Below, one piece after another: positions 43,881 to 44,064 of a DNA stretch of 44,064 nucleotides. The stretch covers positions 1 through 44,064 of the forward strand of contig NZ_JAGKJJ010000037.1 in assembly GCF_020329505.1 (NCBI RefSeq), given 5' to 3'. Source of the DNA: Bradyrhizobium semiaridum (lineage in GTDB: Bacteria; Pseudomonadota; Alphaproteobacteria; Rhizobiales; Xanthobacteraceae). The notes beneath the pieces are model-generated. The model worked only from the letters and a program-made list of their open reading frames with translations. It did not search any database and was not told the DNA's origin. Made by a program: the position numbers and the translations under genes. The stretch's first letter is position 1. Each line of letters begins with the position of its first letter.

Positions 43881-44064
43881 GCCTCTGCCTCGCCTCCGCC
43901 GGCGTGGTGAAGGCGCTGCAGGCTGCGGCCTTCACGCTCGCCTGGACGCATTCGATCGAGAAGACCGCCTGGCAGGAAGACTGGGTGGTCACGTCCGCCG
44001 GGCTCGAATTGACGCAGGCCCGCATCAAGGGCACCGGCGCCGGCATGGAGCCGCCGCCGGAGGC
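43877..44064 (+). CDS. DUF1850 protein (start of gene, cut by window end)
   Basis: The first 62 residues of a DUF1850 protein, which accompanies TAXI-TRAP permeases. The reading frame has TTG 43877 overlapping the permease stop (TTGA), then the family stretch FTLAWTHSIEKTAWQEDW and LTQARIKGTGAGMEPPPE. An alternative GTG at 43907 is possible. The C-terminus is outside the window. The function of the domain is not established, but its coupling to the TRAP genes suggests an accessory role. Confidence 0.85.
   Translation, partial: MSLCLASAGVVKALQAAAFTLAWTHSIEKTAWQEDWVVTSAGLELTQARIKGTGAGMEPPPE

Overview
The window is high-GC chromosomal DNA of an alphaproteobacterium, most likely Bradyrhizobium or a close relative (Nitrobacteraceae). 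The evidence is the hisD-UPF0262-phosphatase-maf-yacG block, a divergent oxyR-like/katG pair, several Bug-type (TctC) receptors, a TAXI-TRAP operon, numerous short palindromic intergenic repeats, and two promoters matching the alphaproteobacterial general-stress sigma factor EcfG (GGAAC-N16-CGTT). The genus is an inference from gene content, not from a search.

Layout. (1) 1-4810: housekeeping block with hisD, UPF0262, a low-molecular-weight phosphatase-like protein, maf and yacG, followed by an orphan Bug receptor. (2) 5036-5111: tRNA-Phe(GAA) with a recognisable promoter. Just behind it lie a short near-palindromic repeat pair and about 500 bp without a gene. (3) 5628-13460: a 2610-residue type V autotransporter adhesin built of glycine-rich and PATR repeats, including three long internal modules. 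About 0.9 kb without a recognisable gene follows. (4) 14359-18971: a KaiBC timing/stress module: an EcfG-type promoter, a PAS-like/LuxR regulator, KaiB, KaiC and a PAS-histidine kinase-REC-REC hybrid. KaiA is absent, and KaiC lacks the C-terminal tail that KaiA binds. (5) 19359-21566: one TadG-like and two TadE-like proteins, without the rest of a Tad pilus locus. (6) 21685-27497: small secreted proteins, a methyltransferase, a serine beta-lactamase-fold hydrolase, an EcfG-promoted small secreted protein and a sorbosone-dehydrogenase-like protein. (7) 27811-31063: OxyR-like regulator and bifunctional catalase-peroxidase KatG, divergent, with several inverted repeats between them. (8) 31162-40456: aldo/keto reductase, hotdog thioesterase, NudL-like Nudix hydrolase with a Bug receptor, small secreted proteins, a lysozyme-fold-like secreted protein, a degenerate REC-EAL protein and an MFS transporter. 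(9) 40643-44064: TAXI receptor, fused TRAP permease and a DUF1850 protein cut by the window end.

How it fits together. The most notable system is the LuxR-KaiB-KaiC-hybrid kinase cluster. The sequence suggests a KaiA-independent KaiBC device switched on by general stress and wired to two output regulators. The katG/oxyR pair and the second EcfG promoter point the same way, to stress adaptation. The giant autotransporter beside tRNA-Phe looks like accessory surface DNA, but no integrase or second attachment site is visible.
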